A DNA stretch of 64,000 nt from an uncultured Mucispirillum sp. (GTDB lineage Bacteria > Chrysiogenota > Deferribacteres > Deferribacterales > Mucispirillaceae), in NCBI GenBank assembly GCA_944323205.1, contig CALURO010000006.1, forward strand, positions 62,001 to 126,000. The letters run 5' to 3'. The position numbers and the translations under genes are program-made. This document shows, one piece after another, positions 62,012 through 64,000 of the stretch; the stretch's first letter is position 1, and each line of letters begins with the position of its first letter. A model generated the notes under the pieces. It was not told where the DNA came from. It saw only the letters and a program-made list of their open reading frames with translations, and did no database searches.

Positions 62012-63280
62012 TTAAACTCTGAATTTTATACTGTTTGCATGTCCCTGCAGGTTTTCGTTTTCTGCCATTGTGATAATATCATCACTTCCTGCCTGTAAAG
62101 CTGCTTTATTATAGTAAATAATACTTGAACGCTTAAAGAAATCATAAGTGCCAAGTGGTGAGAAAAATTTTGCACTGCCCCCAGTTGGAAGTACATGGTT
62201 AGGACCTGCAAAGTAGTCGCCTGCTGCCTCAGGGGAGTTACCGCCAACAAAAATTGCTCCAGCATGGCGAATTTTACCTATATAGCTTAAAGCATCATCA
62301 ATATATAACTCTAAATGCTCAGGTGCAATATTATTTGCTATTTCGCAGGCCTCATCTAAATTATCTACAAGCACAATAGCAGAATGTTTTTTTACAGATA
62401 CTTCTGCAATATGTTTTTTAGGAAGTTTTTCAAGCTGTGCATATACTTCTTTTTCTATTTTTTCAGCCAGCTCTTTATTCCATACTATTGTAACAGCTGA
62501 AGCAAGCTCATCATGTTCGCATTGGGCAAGCATATCAGAAGCCACATATTTTGGCTCAGCATTTTCACCTGCTATTATTAATATTTCGCTTGGCCCTGCT
62601 ATCATATCAATATCAACAGCACCAAAAACCAGCTTTTTAGCCATTGCCACATATATATTGCCCGGACCTGTGATTTTATCTACTTTTTTCACAGATTCTG
62701 TGCCGTAAGCAAGGGCAGCTATTGCCTGTGCTCCACCAACTTTATAAATATCTTTAATGCCGCATATATCTGCTGCAACTAAAACAGCACTGTTTATTTT
62801 ACCATTTACTGCAGGGCTTGCCATAGATATGTTTTTCACACCTGCTGCCACAGCTGGAAGAGCATTCATTAATACAGAAGAAAAATATGCAGCCTTGCCG
62901 CCCGGCACATATATACCAGCACTGTCAAGTGGAGTAATTTTCTGCCCAAGCATTGCACCCGTTTCTGTTTCTATAAGCCATGTTTTTTCCATTTGCAGTT
63001 TATGGAAAGAAAGTATGTTATTATGAGCCCTTTTTATGCTTTTGATTAATTTTTTGTCAGTGTTATTATAGGCTTCTTCTATTTCCTGACGGCTTACTTT
63101 AATATTATCCTTATTAATATCAAAGTTATCAAATTTCTTAGTATACTCAAATAATGCCTTATCTCCATTTTTTCGCACATTTGATATAATATCAGAAGCA
63201 ATATGCAGGTAATCACCCTCCATAACTGCTCCGCGGTTTTTAATTTCTTCTAACTTTTTATCATGTTTATTTATTATCAT
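62012..63280 (-). CDS. hisD: Histidinol dehydrogenase
   Basis: 422 residues from the ATG at 63280 (GTGGGGA upstream; the reading to 63301 starts inside the previous gene). HisD oxidises histidinol to histidine in two NAD-dependent steps. Markers: YVPGGKAAYFSSVLMNALPA, KITGPGNIYVAMAK, QCEHDELASA, APEHLEL and GPNHVLPTGGSAKFFSPLG. Full length and probably active. No other his genes are near. It begins 1 nt after the stop of the GGDEF gene, so the two are coupled. Its 3' 178 nt are duplicated at 60981-61159. Confidence 0.97.
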   Translation of the reverse strand: MIINKHDKKLEEIKNRGAVMEGDYLHIASDIISNVRKNGDKALFEYTKKFDNFDINKDNIKVSRQEIEEAYNNTDKKLIKSIKRAHNNILSFHKLQMEKTWLIETETGAMLGQKITPLDSAGIYVPGGKAAYFSSVLMNALPAVAAGVKNISMASPAVNGKINSAVLVAADICGIKDIYKVGGAQAIAALAYGTESVKKVDKITGPGNIYVAMAKKLVFGAVDIDMIAGPSEILIIAGENAEPKYVASDMLAQCEHDELASAVTIVWNKELAEKIEKEVYAQLEKLPKKHIAEVSVKKHSAIVLVDNLDEACEIANNIAPEHLELYIDDALSYIGKIRHAGAIFVGGNSPEAAGDYFAGPNHVLPTGGSAKFFSPLGTYDFFKRSSIIYYNKAALQAGSDDIITMAENENLQGHANSIKFRV

Positions 63281-63281
63281 A

Positions 63282-64000
63282 TTATATCCCCACGATAACA
63301 CTTTCTATAGATATACCCCGCTCTTTTTTTGTATGAGTTTTAGCTTCATAAAGTCTTGTATCTGCAAGGCGGACAATATCTTCAAAGCTGGTAAAATCTC
63401 TTTCATTTGCAGTAACTACTCCGCCGCTGAAGCCAAATATCATATTTTCATCTTCTTCATACACTATTCCTTCAACAGCATTCTGCATTTTTACTATATA
63501 ATCATGCAGCATATTTTTATCGGTGATTTCAGTAAAAAGATAGAATTCATCGCCGCCAAATCTGCCAAGTATATCATAATCACCTATCTGGCTGCGCATA
63601 GCATAAGATATCATTTTAAGGATTTCGTCCCCTGCTAAATGACCTAATTTATCGTTAATATACTTATAGTTATTTAAATCAAGCAATATAAAAGTAAAGT
63701 TTCTGCCGTTTTTCTTAAATTCTTCAAAACTTGATTTGCCTGTTAAGTCAAATATAAATTTATTAGGCAGAGCTGTTAAGTAGTCTGTATTTGCCTGCAT
63801 TTCCAGTAAAAAGGCATTATCCAGCTTTTTAAGAGCAATAGATGCAATTAATGCAAACTCTTCTATAAAATCAAAATTATAATCACTTGAAAATCTGCTT
63901 TTATCGCTGGAATAAAACCCAAGTGCTGCAACTATTCTTCCGTTATCTGTCACAGGGGATAGCACATAAGAATAATTTAAATCTGATGGCATCAGCTGAA
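63282..64000 (-). CDS. GGDEF-domain protein, diguanylate cyclase (partial)
   Basis: The 5' end is beyond the right edge; 239 codons are seen. A GAF-like piece (about 1-65 of the visible part) is followed by a GGDEF domain with the intact signature GRFGGDEFYLF. The product-inhibition RxxD site upstream of GGDEF is not present (GDYD instead). It would make cyclic di-GMP in the cytoplasm in response to a GAF signal. The stop is 1 nt before hisD. Confidence 0.92.
   Translation of the reverse strand, partial: QLMPSDLNYSYVLSPVTDNGRIVAALGFYSSDKSRFSSDYNFDFIEEFALIASIALKKLDNAFLLEMQANTDYLTALPNKFIFDLTGKSSFEEFKKNGRNFTFILLDLNNYKYINDKLGHLAGDEILKMISYAMRSQIGDYDILGRFGGDEFYLFTEITDKNMLHDYIVKMQNAVEGIVYEEDENMIFGFSGGVVTANERDFTSFEDIVRLADTRLYEAKTHTKKERGISIESVIVGI

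Overview
The window reads as chromosomal DNA of a low-G+C (roughly 30%), motile, Gram-negative bacterium. Supporting signs are flhB, fliR, cheX and a methyl-accepting chemotaxis protein; an outer-membrane toolkit of lipoproteins, PorV-like and beta-barrel proteins, and LapA/LapB; an FtsEX-EnvC-CtpA-YibQ-like envelope operon; and menaquinone synthesis by the futalosine route (mqnE, mqnC). Gene content and style best fit a Deferribacterota-type gut bacterium such as Mucispirillum. That placement is inference from memory, not a search.

Layout. 1-6.0 kb (minus): ftsE, ftsX, envC, ctpA, yibQ-like and a partial tsaD, tightly packed. 6.0-9.4 kb: an interspersed repeat, a helical hypothetical protein, a standalone XRE/S24-like regulator and a repeat-rich gap. 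9.4-11.5 kb (minus): an MFS efflux pump behind a cytidylate-kinase-like gene. 11.7-16.4 kb (plus): thiG, thiH, an ankyrin protein, ilvA and cheX. 16.7-25.3 kb (minus): a large ankyrin protein, galU/DUF2062, mqnE with a translationally coupled unknown, and thiF-thiS followed by an FG-GAP/FlgT-like periplasmic protein.

25.3-31.5 kb is the clearest accessory region. It holds vapBC, a Rha-type phage regulator broken by a 60-bp repeat, several unrecognised small or membrane proteins, and TraG-like remnants. 31.5-39.2 kb (minus) returns to core genes: mqnC, a sensor kinase, fapA-like, uvrA and flhB. 39.4-47.7 kb (plus) carries an MCP, a small Cys protein, corA, an AMIN amidase, fliR, a second helical hypothetical protein and a Sel1 lipoprotein. 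48.1-50.4 kb (minus) has tRNA-Asn, a KAS III, an IS256-like remnant and a decayed HigBA pair. 50.5-57.5 kb (plus) has an MFS remnant, marR, an MFS gene, HIT, lapA, lapB, mutS and a zinc ribbon. 58.0-61.9 kb (plus) has an envelope trio and a lipoprotein behind a poly-C promoter. 62-64 kb (minus) has hisD and a partial GGDEF gene.

Cross-cutting themes. Thiazole synthesis is split between thiGH and thiFS. The futalosine genes mqnE and mqnC are also apart. A mosaic family of intergenic repeats recurs at seven or more loci. One of its modules is a hairpin with a conserved loop and covarying stems, and one copy has entered a coding sequence. A 9-C homopolymer sits between the -35 and -10 elements of a lipoprotein promoter, which suggests phase variation. 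That lipoprotein gene lies between two copies of the 3' end of hisD.
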